This document shows, piece by piece, positions 11,739 through 21,892 of a stretch of 64,000 nt of DNA. How positions within the stretch are numbered: position 1 is the first letter of the stretch; the number at the start of each line of letters is the position of its first letter. Both the position numbers and the translations under genes were made by a program. The notes beneath the pieces were generated by a model. That model was not told the DNA's origin and ran no database searches. It was given only the letters and a program-made list of their open reading frames with translations. This DNA is from Papio anubis (taxonomy: Eukaryota > Chordata > Mammalia > Primates > Cercopithecidae), in assembly GCF_008728515.1 (NCBI RefSeq), contig NC_044990.1, positions 8,887,156 through 8,951,155 on the forward strand. The letters run 5' to 3'.

Positions 11739-12056
11739 GTCAGGTGCAGTAGCTCATGCCTACAATCTCAGCACTTTGGGAGGCCGAGGTGGGAGGATCA
11801 CTTGAGCCCAGGTGTTTGAGACCAGCCTGGGCAACATAGTGAGATCCCGTCTCTACAAAAAAATAAAAAACAGCTGGCCATGGTGGCACATGTCTGTAGT
11901 CCCAGCTACTTGGGAGGCTGAGGCAAGAGGATTGCTTGAACCTAGGAGATGGAGACTGGAGTGAGCTATGATTATGCCATTGCACTCCAGCCTGGGTAAC
12001 AGTAAGATCCTGTCTCAAAACAAAACGAAAAAGAAAAACAACAACAACAAAAAAAC
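11739..12056 (+). mobile_element. AluJ SINE, plus strand, with target-site duplication
   Basis: It has AluJ-type features (gcttgagcccaggtgtttgag, cctgggcaacatagtgag). The tail is mixed A and AAC (about 12014-12056). Flanking copies gaatagggaatca (11725-11737) and gaataagggaatca (12058-12071) differ by one inserted A. Confidence 0.94.
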
Positions 12057-12071
12057 AGAATAAGGGAATCA

Positions 12072-12645
12072 TTTGAAGACAGGTGACAGGTTCCTCAAGA
12101 CAGCAAATAATGTGTTACTGGGATAAGAATGAAATTTCCATTGGTTTATTTTTGCTGCAGGTGCAGGGAAAGAAGGCTCTGGGCTAAACTATTCTTAAAT
12201 CATGATAGCAGACAACACTCAAAGAAACCAATTTTCAAGGGAAATGAAAACACAAACTTTGAACTACACCCTCCCAGTCCTGTCCTTTCAACTTCCATTT
12301 CTTTGTGGGCAACTCCAATGCCTATGTCTCTGGATGCTTCTCTCCAAGCTCCAGCTCTACCATCCCAATGTGTGCTGGGTTTGTCCAACTGTGCATCCTG
12401 CTTCCCAAATTGATCATGTCCCAGGCTGGACTCAGTCCTCCGCTTCAGAATGGCACCTCCCTCCTGACTTCCCTATTCCTGCTAATGGCATCATTGCTAA
12501 ATGTTTCCAGTTTTGTCTCTTTAGTAATTCCAGAATCTTCTCTTTCCCTGTGTTTCTACTACACAAGGTGAGACCTTATTACTGTTTCCCTTGACAGTTC
12601 CTATAGGCTTGTAACTCGTCTTTTCACATCCAGCCTTTTTCTACT
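12072..12645. other. Unique C/T-rich non-coding DNA
   Basis: Several overlapping frames (12129-12594) in all three plus-strand phases show this is pyrimidine-rich sequence with few stops, not a conserved coding region. No repeat recognised. Confidence 0.45.
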
Positions 12646-12652
12646 ATAGTAC

Positions 12653-12966
12653 TTTATTTTATTTATTTATTTACTTATTTTTTGAGACAGAGTCTCACTT
12701 TGTCACTTAGGTTGGAGTGCAGTGGTGTGATCACAGCTCACTGCAGACTTGACTTTCCCAGGCTCAATCGATCCTCCCACCTCAGCCTCCAGAGTAGCTG
12801 GCACTACAGGCACACACCGCCACACCAGGTTAATTTTTGTGTTTCTTGCAGAGACAGAATTTTGCCATGTTGCCCAAGCCAGTCTTGAATTCTGGGGCTC
12901 AAGCGATCCTCCTGCTTTGGCCTTCCAAAGCGCTGGGATTACAGGCGTGAACCACAGTACCTGGCC
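12653..12966 (-). mobile_element. AluJ SINE, minus strand, with ATTT-rich tail
   Basis: The reverse-complement Alu starts gagacagagtctcactttg at 12684 and ends agtacctggcc at 12966. The tail has become (ATTT)n at 12653-12683. Divergence and the cccaggctcaatcgatcc block fit AluJ. Confidence 0.93.
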
Positions 12967-13059
12967 TACCCCAATCTTTTCTACACAAATCATGGCAAAT
13001 TACTTTTCCTAAAGCATAGCTACAGTGGCATCATTCTTGTAGTGGAAACTTGTCATTTG

Positions 13060-13475
13060 TGCAGATCTGCAGAAGATCTTTGAACATCCTCCAATACTCT
13101 GGGTCATGCCTGCCTAAAGTATAAGGCTCATATTCCCAGACTCCCTTGCAGCTAAGACTCAGGTATATCATTTCAGTTCCATGAATCACAGTTACCTTGG
13201 GCTCCTGCAAGAGAGGTAGAACCAACAGTGAGTACTATGAGGGGGTACTGTTTATAGGGATCCATTCTTCCGTCAACTGCAGTGTGGGAGGTTTCTGGAG
13301 CCTCAGGAGTGTTAGTGAGATGTGTTTTCACTACAGCAGCCCTTTTTACCTTGCTTCAGAGCCTGACTGCTTATTCACCTGAAGATTCTATAAGCTACCT
13401 AATATTGTTTGATAACTTCTCTTTCAGCGTGGACTAGGCAGAGTAGATTCTGTTGTTGGCAGCTAATAAACAGAA
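13060..13475 (+). mobile_element. Possible ancient MLT1-like LTR
   Basis: tcccagactcccttgcagct near 13134 and the terminal block near 13395-13475 (aagctacctaatatt, then agattctgttgttggcagct) recall MaLR LTRs. The assignment is weak and the boundaries are approximate. Confidence 0.3.
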
Positions 13476-15224
13476 AATTTAAAAAGAAACACTGAATGGC
13501 TCCTCAGTGCCTAGTGAAATAAATACATGTTCCCCAGCCTGGTACCTAAATTTCTCCCTAAGAAGGTCTCAAACCCACAGGCCTTTCAAACCTATCATAT
13601 TTGTTTATCTATTTCCTGCTGGCGCTCTCTTACATGTGTGCCTTTCCTCCAACTTCATGATTTTCTCCCCCTTGATCTTAGTTTTTTTGCATTAGCTTCT
13701 ACTTTTGTTTAACAACGTATTTTCTAAAACAACCACCAGGAACAAGCTTTTCACAATGAGGACATTGCAAACTCCAGTCTGCAGCTCTTTCCTCTTTGAT
13801 TTTTAAACATTGAGATCAGCAGCTTCTAAAGGTCAAAAATATGCTAATATATGTCCTATATAAATATGAAACCCATCAAATCTTGCTTGGGACAAAACTC
13901 TAAAATATTAAAGGGGAACTTTACTATCATCAAAAAGCATTTTTGATGATATATTTTTGCACACCTTTCATTTTCTTCTCATATTCTCATATCTGTGACT
14001 CTGTCTATAACATCAAACATCTGAATGAAAAATGAAAAATTCAATCAAAGAAGTTTTTCATGTTATGCAGATAAAACATCTGGAAAACAGTTTCTTCTTT
14101 TCTCCCGTATGGTTGGACCAGTATAGGCATAGTCTGTGTCATTTGCCAAGATGATAAGAACTTCCTTGTATCAGTTCATCCTTCCCCTTCATATGAATTT
14201 TTAAAAATATTTAATTCTTGAGAAGCTCATTTTCCATCCTTGAAAGACAAAGGCTTCACGGAACCTTTCAGAACACCAATGGAAAGGGATGCAATATTAA
14301 TTGAAAGCTTGCCCCTTCCCAGCATCACTTTATTAATATTGGAAATCATAAGGCAGAGATTTCCCTTCATTCAGAAGAAGAAAAGGGAGTTTGGATCAGA
14401 ACAGGATGCTCCTGGTTTTACTAAGCCCCGGGAGTATGGAAGTAATTGCTCAAAATCAATGCTGACCCTCTGGTGAACGTGGCTTATGCAAGGCCTAGAT
14501 AGGCACCATTGTGCATTGTCTCCCTAAAGAGGCGAACGCTGCCTGTGATCGTGGCCTCGGTCTGGCTGATGGCACGCTGCTCACGCTGACTCTGAACCGC
14601 ACTGTTCTCATTAGCAGCAACGGGAGGCCCTAGCAACTGCCATGGTTTCCCAGGTGATTGTAGCAGTACTGCCCCACTCCATGTTGATTTTCAACACTCT
14701 ATATGAGCTCTATTCACAGTTTAATAGCTTCCTTTCTCTTGGCAAAGAAAACACTTTCCTAAGGTCTGCAGTTATCATTAATGCCAAATTCATTTAAACT
14801 CATTATCTGTCTTCTTCACCCATTCTCACTCCCCAGGTCTGCCACAAATATCACTCTGAACTGGCAGCACCAACAACTCAGTTGAAAACCTAAGTGTGCC
14901 AATGATGAACATCAACAACTTTTACCCTATCAGGTGATGGCTTTTTTGGATTACATTTTTAAAAAGATTTTAGCCATATCAGAATTGTTATATAGGTGGC
15001 AAATACCACAGCAATCTACTGCCAATATTTTCTATGTTAAGTCTTTATTGATTGAATTTTAAAAAGAAAAGACAAAGCTATTTTTAATTTATTTCAAGTT
15101 AATTTATATTTTCTTTATTCTGCATAGATTAACTGCCATTACCATATATAGACCACTGTTTCTGTCTTCACAAACTTATTGGAAATTCCCATGAAAATGC
15201 ACTTCGCACATTAAGGGGCTGGCA
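13476..15224. other. Unique non-coding DNA with a CpG cluster
   Basis: No gene or repeat recognised. AT-rich except for about 14425-14640, which keeps about eleven CpG dinucleotides in roughly 200 bp. Frames are short (up to 78 codons). Confidence 0.5.
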
Positions 15225-15520
15225 TTTTATACATATCATATATAACATGTGTGTGTGTGTGTGTATATATATAAAAAAGACATTACATATATGTTATATA
15301 TCTAAGACATATATAAAACGTATATTATATATGACACTATACATTATATGTAACATTATATAATACAGATATAAAACATAAATATAAAAACATTTATATC
15401 TATAATATATAAAAATTATATATAATATAAACATATATATAAACAGATATAATGTATTTGTAATATATAATAAAAAGCATTTATATATTGAAATATTTAC
15501 ATTAAAATACATCTATTTAC
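15225..15520. repeat. TG/TA microsatellite and AT-rich low-complexity tract
   Basis: (TG)n runs from about 15249 to 15264, then (TA)n, followed by about 230 bp of imperfect tatata/acatat repeats to about 15500. Self-complementary AT runs of this type can form cruciforms. Confidence 0.85.
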
Positions 15521-15965
15521 AGGTTAAATTAATATATTTAGTTATAAATTAAATGTATTATTATTGAGCCTTATGGAACAATTACTTGTTGGTTAGGAGG
15601 GAGTCATGTTTGCATTTACTTCAAACTTTGTTAATTGTTTGGCCTCACAATCACCAATAAGCCGGATATGATAACTTGGGGTCTGTTAGAGTCAATGAGA
15701 GTTTACAAAAGAGGCATTCACCATCTCTCAGCATGCTTCAGGAATGGTCAAGCTTCCCCACATGACCTACATAACAGTGTTGCTGAGGCAGATTAAATTT
15801 GTTAACTGGTTAATCATCTACCCCATACATACTTGAACAAAACTGAAAATTTTGTCATCTGGTTGCCAGATGCTCTAGAGAAAATTGAGATGAAAATTCT
15901 GAAGTTCAGTTAACACTTTAGTAATTTGAGTTTTATTATTTTACAAAGCTTTCTCAGGGATCAGA
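15521..15965. other. Unique AT-rich non-coding DNA
   Basis: Nothing recognised between the AT-rich tract and the next TG microsatellite. Confidence 0.5.
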
Positions 15966-15967
15966 TA

Positions 15968-16010
15968 CGTGTGTGTGTGTGTGTGTGTGTGTGTACATAT
16001 ACATATATAT
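15968..16010. repeat. (GT)n-(AT)n microsatellite
   Basis: About 13 GT units (15968-15994) are followed by an imperfect acatatacatatat stretch. Confidence 0.95.
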
Positions 16011-17029
16011 TCATGCTACCTGACTCCCTGTTGGAAAATTTATTAAAACACAACTTCTTTCCATTTAAACGACTGGAATACTACTCAGTTCTCACCGTCC
16101 CCCTAACCAGGTGGTCTCTGCCTGTGTGCGCATGGGCACACCCACACCCTTTCTCTGGCCACTTGTTTTCTCCCTGGACCCCACGCCTCTGCATCTTGCC
16201 TGTCCCATTTAGGGTCTACACTCCTGCTTCTTTCTCCTTTGGCCCCTAATGTGCTCCTCTGCTGGTTGCTTTCTCTTCCCTGGCACTTCCCATCCCGGCG
16301 CTGTCATGGACAACTATTTTCCCTGGCTTCCCTCAAGCTGCCTGTGTGTTGCTCTTAGTGCTGGGACACCTGGCCTTGTTGGTCCTCAGTGAGCACAGGG
16401 GCAGTGCCAGGCAGAATATCAGTTATTAGGCAAGTGTGGTACAGACCCATTGCCCTTCTGGCCGGGTGAGGAAGACAGCACTTCCTGCCACTAGTTTGGC
16501 CTCTGTCTGCAGGGAGCATGAGCCAACCCAGCCACTTTCTACATGTAAGGAGGTAGCAGCAGGGGGAGAAGGTGAAGTAAAGTGCCAGCTCATGACCGCA
16601 GAGTCCCTTGCTTATTCCTGCATTCACCTCCTCGATTCTCACCATGTCATATTGGAACCATGCAAAGCAGGTACAGGCGGGAGAAGCAGAACAGAGATAA
16701 CCATATATAATAAAGGGGAAAAGGCCTGGGGGTGATGGGTCAGTTAATTTGATTTCATGTATAGTCATAGCAGCTCTTCTATGCAAAGGCAGAAAAACAT
16801 CAGAACGTAGGGGCAAGGTGAGACAGGGAGCAAATGCAGAGAAATCCAGGCTGGAATAAAATGCTTTTTAATACTCTGCCCTTCCTTTCCGTGAGGGAGT
16901 CATGCCTTGGGTAGAATGCTGAGTATATCCTGTTTCAGGACTGTTCTTCAAACAGGGTCCCTACCCACTAGTAGATCTGCAATCAGTTTAAGGGCTAAGA
17001 ACCAACTACTTCAAAATACACATATACAA
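16011..17029. other. Unique non-coding DNA
   Basis: Moderately GC-rich. Opposing frames at 16355-16816 (minus, 153 codons) and 16436-16735 (plus, 99 codons) overlap and have no domain. Confidence 0.45.
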
Positions 17030-17430
17030 GGCCGAGCGGAGTGGCTCATACCTGTAATCCCAGCACTTTGGGAGGCTGAGGTGGGCAGATGCTTGAATCC
17101 AGGAGTTTGAGATCAGCCTGGGCAATATGAAGAGACCCCAACTCTGCTTAAAAAAAAAAAAAGAAAATTAGCGGTGAGTGGGGCACATGCCTGTAGTCCC
17201 AGCTACTTGGCGGAGGACCGGGAGGAGGTGGAGGGTGGTACTGAGGTGGGAGAATCGCTTGAACTTGGGAGATCAAGGCTGTAGAGAGCCCTGATCATGC
17301 CACTACACTCCAGCCTGGGTGACAGAGCAGGACCCTCTGTCAAAAAGAAAAGAAAACATAGTAAAGAAAAGAAAAGAGAAGAAAAGAAAAGAAAAGTGAG
17401 GAAAGGAAAGGAAAAGACAAGATAAGACAG
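17030..17430 (+). mobile_element. AluJ SINE, plus strand, with long AAAAG tail
   Basis: It starts ggccgagcggagtggctc. An extra G-rich stretch of about 28 bp (about 17211-17238) interrupts the right arm. The tail has expanded into an imperfect (AAAAG)n microsatellite from 17340 to about 17430. Confidence 0.92.
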
Positions 17431-17548
17431 TTTTTAGAGATGGGGTATTGCTATATTGGCCAGGGTGGCTTCCAACTCCTGGGGCTGAGCAATCTTCCTG
17501 CCTTGGCCTCCCCAGATGGGACTCTAGGCATATTTCACTATGCCCTGC
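17431..17548 (-). mobile_element. Alu left-monomer fragment (FLAM-like), minus strand
   Basis: tttttagagatggggtattg to cactatgccctgc is a reverse-complement single Alu arm. It abuts the tail of the plus-strand AluJ and so makes an inverted pair. Confidence 0.8.
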
Positions 17549-17552
17549 TTAA

Positions 17553-17605
17553 AATATTTTTTATTGAAGTATAATTGTGATACCATGATGTATAATACAA
17601 AGTAG
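17553..17605 (-). mobile_element. L1M 3' end, first segment of an interrupted copy
   Basis: tttttattgaagtataattg is the start of the antisense L1M 3' UTR. The same element appears to resume near 18735 after an LTR-like insertion. Confidence 0.6.
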
Positions 17606-18734
17606 ATACTTGGTTTTTGTCCTGTCTCCTGACCCAGAGCTCCTAAAACCCCTGGAATCTCTGAGTAATAAGTGCCTTTTTGGAATGTTAATAAATGATG
17701 GATGGCTGGGGGCTCCTAGATAGCCTCAGGATGGGGGCTGGCTCCTGGGGGAGCCAACCTTGTGATTTGAGGGCTAGAACTTTCAGCCCCATTCCCTGAC
17801 CTCTGGGGAGGGGAGAGGGGCTGATGGTTAAGTGGATCACCAATGGCCAATAACATAATCAATCATGCCTATATAATAAAACCTCCATCAAAACCCAAAA
17901 GGACAGGGTTCAGGGTTGCTGAGCCTGTGGAGGTGTCTGGAGGGTGGTGCACCTCGAGAGATCATGGAAGCTCCTAGCTCCTTCCCACATACCTTGCCCT
18001 GTGTGTCTCTTCCATCTGGCTGTTCATCTGTAGCCTTTGTAATATTCCTTATAAAAAATGGATCAACACAAGTATTTCCCTGAGTTCTGTGAGCACCCCT
18101 GGCAAAGTATTATTATTATTGTTGTTGTTGTTATTATTTGAGATGGAGTCTCACTCTGTCACCCAAACTGGAGTGTGATGGCGTGATCTCGGCTCACTGC
18201 AACTTCTGCCTCCCGGGTTTCAAGCGATTCTTCTGCCTCAGCCTTCCGAGTAGCTAGAACTACAGGCACGCCACCATGCCTGGCTAATTTTTTGTATTTT
18301 CAGTAGAGACAGGGTTTTACCATGTTGGCCAGGCTGGTCTCAAGCTCCTGACCTCAGGTAATCCACCTAATTCGACCTCCCAAAGTGCTGGGATTACAGG
18401 TGTGAGCCACCAGTGGCGCCTGGCCTCTGGCAAATTATTGAACTCGATGAGGAGGACATAGGAACCCTGATTTATAGCTGGTTGGTCAGAAGCACAGGTC
18501 GCAACATGGGGCCTGAGATTGGTGTCTGAAGTGGGGACAGTTTTGTGGCACTGAGCTCTTAACCACTGGAGATCTGACACTATCTCCAGGTAGTGTCCAA
18601 ATTGAGTTGAATTATAAGACACTGGAGAATTGCTTTGTGTACAGAGGGGGAAAAAAAAAACAACCCACACATCTGGTGTCGGAAGTGTTCTGTTAAGAAT
18701 ATAATAGGAAAAAACAGTTAGTTTTCTCCCTATT
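17606..18734 (+). mobile_element. LTR-like ancient element (family unassigned), split by an Alu
   Basis: The sequence from about 17620 to 18113 continues after the Alu from 18427 to about 18700. Blocks recognised as a recurrent primate repeat include caatcatgcctatataataa (17858-17877), accctgatttatagctggtt (18464-18483), and ccacacatctggtgtcggaa (18665-18684). It interrupts an L1M. LTR status is inferred from the TATA-like and polyadenylation-like motifs; I cannot name the family. Confidence 0.5.
18108..18425 (-). mobile_element. AluS SINE, minus strand, with target-site duplication
   Basis: The Alu body starts gagatggagtctcactctg at 18140 and ends gcgcctggcc at 18425. The tail is (TTA)n(TTG)n(TTA)n at about 18108-18139. 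Duplications ctggcaaagtatt (18099-18111) and ctggcaaattatt (18427-18439) differ by one base. It sits inside the LTR-like element. Confidence 0.95.
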
Positions 18735-19182
18735 ATACAGTTTACAATAATGCACATAAATCTCAAATGTATAACTCTGATTTTTTTAACATGTGTATAT
18801 ACCCAAATAACCAACACCCAAATCATGATATAGAACATTTCTAGCACCCCAGAAGTTTCCTTAAAGTGACTGCCCAGTCAATATTCACCCACCTCTAGAG
18901 GCAACTTCTATCACCATAGATTATCTTGCCTATTTTTAATCATTGTATAAGTGAAATCACACAGTATAAACTCTTTTGTCTGGCTTCTTTCACTCAAACA
19001 TTATGTTCTTATGGTATGAGTTTATTCTTGTTTAAAATAGCTGTATAGTATTTTATTGTATGACAACACTATCCTTTAAAAAAATTAATTCTACCATTGG
19101 CTAACACTGAGTTATTTCCAGTTTTGTGCCATTATATTGCATATTCCTTCATGGACATATTCACGTATTTTCCTTGGGTATT
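18735..19182 (-). mobile_element. L1M 3' UTR, antisense, second segment
   Basis: Typical antisense L1M 3' UTR text is visible: ctcttttgtctggcttcttt (18971-18990), ttccagttttgtgccattat, then tccttcatggacatattcac. It ends at ccttgggtatt, where another insertion begins. Confidence 0.75.
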
Positions 19183-19540
19183 GTCAAAGTCAGAATAAAA
19201 AGGTAGAGATGAATAGATTTAAAGTTTCCTCTGGGAAGAAAGAATACACACAGACTGGGTGGTCTTTGGTAGGTCTGAAGAACAAACGAAGGTTGGAGGT
19301 TTTGTAGGAAAGAGAAATGTTACATATTACTCTTTGAGAAAGTTCATTGACACTAGGATGGTTTTGGGGAGCTGGGAAGCGCTCATCTGTGGGCAACAGC
19401 AGCGGGCAAAATTGGTCCTAGAGTTGAATAAGTTATTTCAGCAGTTACAGATAAAACCTGTCTCAGGTTACAACAGACAGTTTCAGCAGCCAGACTTGCA
19501 GAGAATTCCATTTCTAGAACAGTGTTATGTGACCCAAGTG
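19183..19540. mobile_element. Unclassified insertion of about 360 bp within L1M
   Basis: Sequence from tgtcaaagtcagaataaaaa to about tgttatgtgaccca separates two adjacent pieces of L1M 3' UTR text. It starts with TG and could be an LTR, but I recognise no family and no clear duplication. The frame at 19259-19576 lies over it and is not considered coding. Confidence 0.5.
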
Positions 19541-19634
19541 CTTTCTCCCCCTAGGAGCAGAATGGCTGGGTTCTAGGGTAGCGGCGTATTGAGCTTTATT
19601 AAATACTACCAAAGAGGTTTTCAAAGCTGACTTG
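19541..19634 (-). mobile_element. L1M 3' UTR, antisense, third segment
   Basis: ctaggagcagaatggctggg followed by actaccaaagaggttttcaa matches the continuation of the L1M antisense text after the insertion. Confidence 0.65.
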
Positions 19635-19865
19635 TTCAGTACAATAGCCGCTGGCCCATCCTCGTGGCTCTTTAAATTTAAATATGGCTATTTACCTTTA
19701 AATGTAATTTTATTTAAAGTAAAATTAAAATTTATTTCTTCAGTGCTCATTAGACATTTCCAGAGCTCAACAGACACACGTGGCTGGTGGATTCTGTAAC
19801 GGACAGCGCCGCTATAGAACGTCTCCATCATCCCAGAATGTTCTGTTAAACAGTGATGTTCCAAA
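19635..19865 (+). mobile_element. hAT-type nonautonomous transposon, opposite orientation to the 5.7-kb copy
   Basis: Shares with 5693-6199 the 'acacgtggctggtgg', 'agcgccgctatagaac' and 'ccatcatcccagaatgttct' blocks, here reverse-complemented. The exact 8-mer ctgacttg flanks it at 19627-19634 and 19866-19873, the hAT duplication length. It sits at the end of the L1M 3' UTR text. The terminal inverted repeats are eroded, so the exact ends are uncertain by several bases. Confidence 0.75.
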
Positions 19866-19873
19866 CTGACTTG

Positions 19874-20737
19874 CAGCATGTTCCAAAAAGCAAAATCAAA
19901 TAGAAAACATCAGCGTGCATCCTACGGAATAAGGATAACTATTGTTTCTTGAGACCTTTGTTTCAGTAAACACATGTGGAAGCGTGCACCTGGTTGTAGT
20001 CGACCTGTGTATTTTACCATGTGGCATAGCGAAGCGGTGATTACGGGAACAGGCTCTTGTTATCTTTGACTGGAGATGTGAAGAGCAGCAGAACAGGGAA
20101 CAGGGGGACCATGAGGGAAGTAGATAAATAAAGACTTTTTTAGATCAAAAAGATTTCATTTAGCCTAATGTTTTAAAATCTAATGCTTTTTAAATCTAAT
20201 ATTTTGCACAAGACTGTATAGAATATAAATTAATTTCTTCTTTTTTTCCTCCACCAGTATGAAGTAGTGAAAAAGTTAATTTCTGTAAGTACATATTGCC
20301 TCTGGTAAGGTGATTCTTCCAAATGATTAGGGGACACTGTGCTGTACAGCTATAGATGTTGTTCTCAGCTTTCTATACCCATCCTGGCCCATTGCATCCA
20401 CTCCCTCCGTGAGAGTTTATTGGCCATGCATGGGGCTGGCTCAAAGGATTGCTTCAGTGACCACTGGGTACATCCAGGATGTTGTGAAGTACCATGTTAC
20501 CCAAAAGAAAACTGCCTCTGTAAAGTCACTGTCAATGATAAGTGAAATGTCACATTAACTTTGCATGCTTTAAAACTCGGATTGTGTGCCATATGGTCAC
20601 CTCTTCAGAAGTAGTAAAGTACATTGCAGATGTACTTTGAAAGCACATTAAATGTAAGAGTACCCCCCAATTATTTTGAATTTACAAGATGTTCTCAATA
20701 TGAAATTATTGCTTTAATTAGTGAACAGTGATTCTTG
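19874..20737. other. Unique non-coding DNA with a candidate 27-nt microexon
   Basis: No repeat recognised. A long pyrimidine tract and cag end at 20257, and a perfect gtaagt begins at 20285. The 27 bases between are open in frame (YEVVKKLIS). This is only a splice-motif pattern. Confidence 0.45.
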
Positions 20738-21032
20738 TTTTTTTTTTTTTTGAGACGGAGTCTCGCGCTGTCGCCCGGGCTGGAGTGCAGTGGCGCGATC
20801 TCGGCTCACTGCAAGCTCCGCCTCCCGGGTTTACGCCATTCTCCTGCCTCAGCCTCCCGTGTAGCTGGGACTAAAGGCGCCCGCCACCTCGCCCAGCTAA
20901 TTTTTTGTATTTTTAGTAGAAACAGGGTTTCACCGTGTTAGCCAGGATGGTCTCGATCTCCTGACCTCGTGATCCGCCCGTCTCGGCCTCCCAAAGTGCT
21001 AGGATTACAGGCTTGAGCCACCGCGCCCGGCC
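20738..21032 (-). mobile_element. AluY SINE with Old World monkey (AluYR-type) diagnostics
   Basis: Full length and little diverged. Read on the Alu strand it has ggctcaagcctgtaatc, gccgagacgggcggatcac, gggcgaggtggcgggcgcc, ggcgtaaacccgggagg and ctccagcccgggcgac. In human AluY the corresponding positions read cacgcc, gaggcggg, gcgtggtgg, gcgtgaac and cctgggc. This combination is what I recall for the cercopithecid AluYR subfamilies. It is the main evidence for the host lineage and probably the youngest insertion here. Confidence 0.93.
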
Positions 21033-21524
21033 TCTTGCGTGGTTTTAATAGTTGAAAATATGCATAACCAGAAATAGAAAACTAAACAACTTTTCAAAGT
21101 ATCCTGAGCAAAGTTACACAAAACTCTTGTTGACTTTTGCACACTTGTATAGATAGCATCAACCCCCAAGTCTGGTCTGGAGAAAGCCATTCTCAGTTGA
21201 TGGCCTCATGTGGGTAGAAAGGTCCCAGTAATCTCGGGAAACATTCCATCCTGGGTTACCCTCAGCCTGGACGCCTTGGCATAATGATTTTATTCCAGAG
21301 GCAGGTTTGCTCCATCCACAATGCGCCAAACCTTGCTGGAGATGTCAGACCACATGGAGGATGTAGCATCATCCGAGTCCAAGGCCATGTTGTGAAAATC
21401 AACTCAACTGAAGATTGAGCTGAAGATTGTGAGGATTTGGTATAAAGATCTTTCTCATCTACTGACATTTCCTTTCACCTCAAGAATATCAATAGCGAAG
21501 CCTTTTGTTGATAGATGTATTCTG
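21033..21524. other. Unique non-coding DNA
   Basis: No gene or repeat recognised between two Alus. Confidence 0.5.
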
Positions 21525-21624
21525 GAAGGTGGAGCTTGCAGTGAGCTGAGATCGTGCCACTGCCCTCCATCCAGCCTGGGCGACAGAGCCAGACTCTGTC
21601 TCAAAAAAAAAAAAAAAAAAAAAA
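21525..21624 (+). mobile_element. 5'-truncated Alu, plus strand, with 22-A tail
   Basis: Only the last part of the right arm remains: gaaggtggagcttgcagtga to gactctgtctc, then an A-run at 21603-21624. The long pure A tail suggests a fairly young insertion. Confidence 0.9.
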
Positions 21625-21646
21625 TGTTATGCACATAAATTTTGCT

Positions 21647-21788
21647 TTTTGTTTTTAGAGACAAGGTCTCACTGTTTTTCCCAGGTTGGAGTGCAGCGGC
21701 TACTCACACGGACAATCATAGCTCACCGTAGCCTCGAATTCCTGGGCTGAAGCAACCCTCCTGCCTCAGCATCCCAGGTAGTTGGGTT
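21647..21788 (-). mobile_element. Alu left-arm fragment (FLAM/AluJ), minus strand
   Basis: tttttagagacaaggtctca to gcatcccaggtagttggg is a reverse-complement, 3'-incomplete Alu arm. It includes a non-Alu-like stretch near 21698-21712. Confidence 0.75.
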
Positions 21789-21892
21789 CTATACATTGAA
21801 TAATAGTTCCTCTTGCCTGATACTCCAGCATCAATTTTATAAATGCGCATTCCTGATTGCTTTTCAATAAGTAGTCTCCCAACACTTTAGCT

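Noticed and set aside
18317..18847. 176-codon minus-strand open frame
   Set aside because: It runs through the 18108-18425 Alu (the C-terminal part is the usual Alu pseudo-peptide) and an LTR-like element. No domain.
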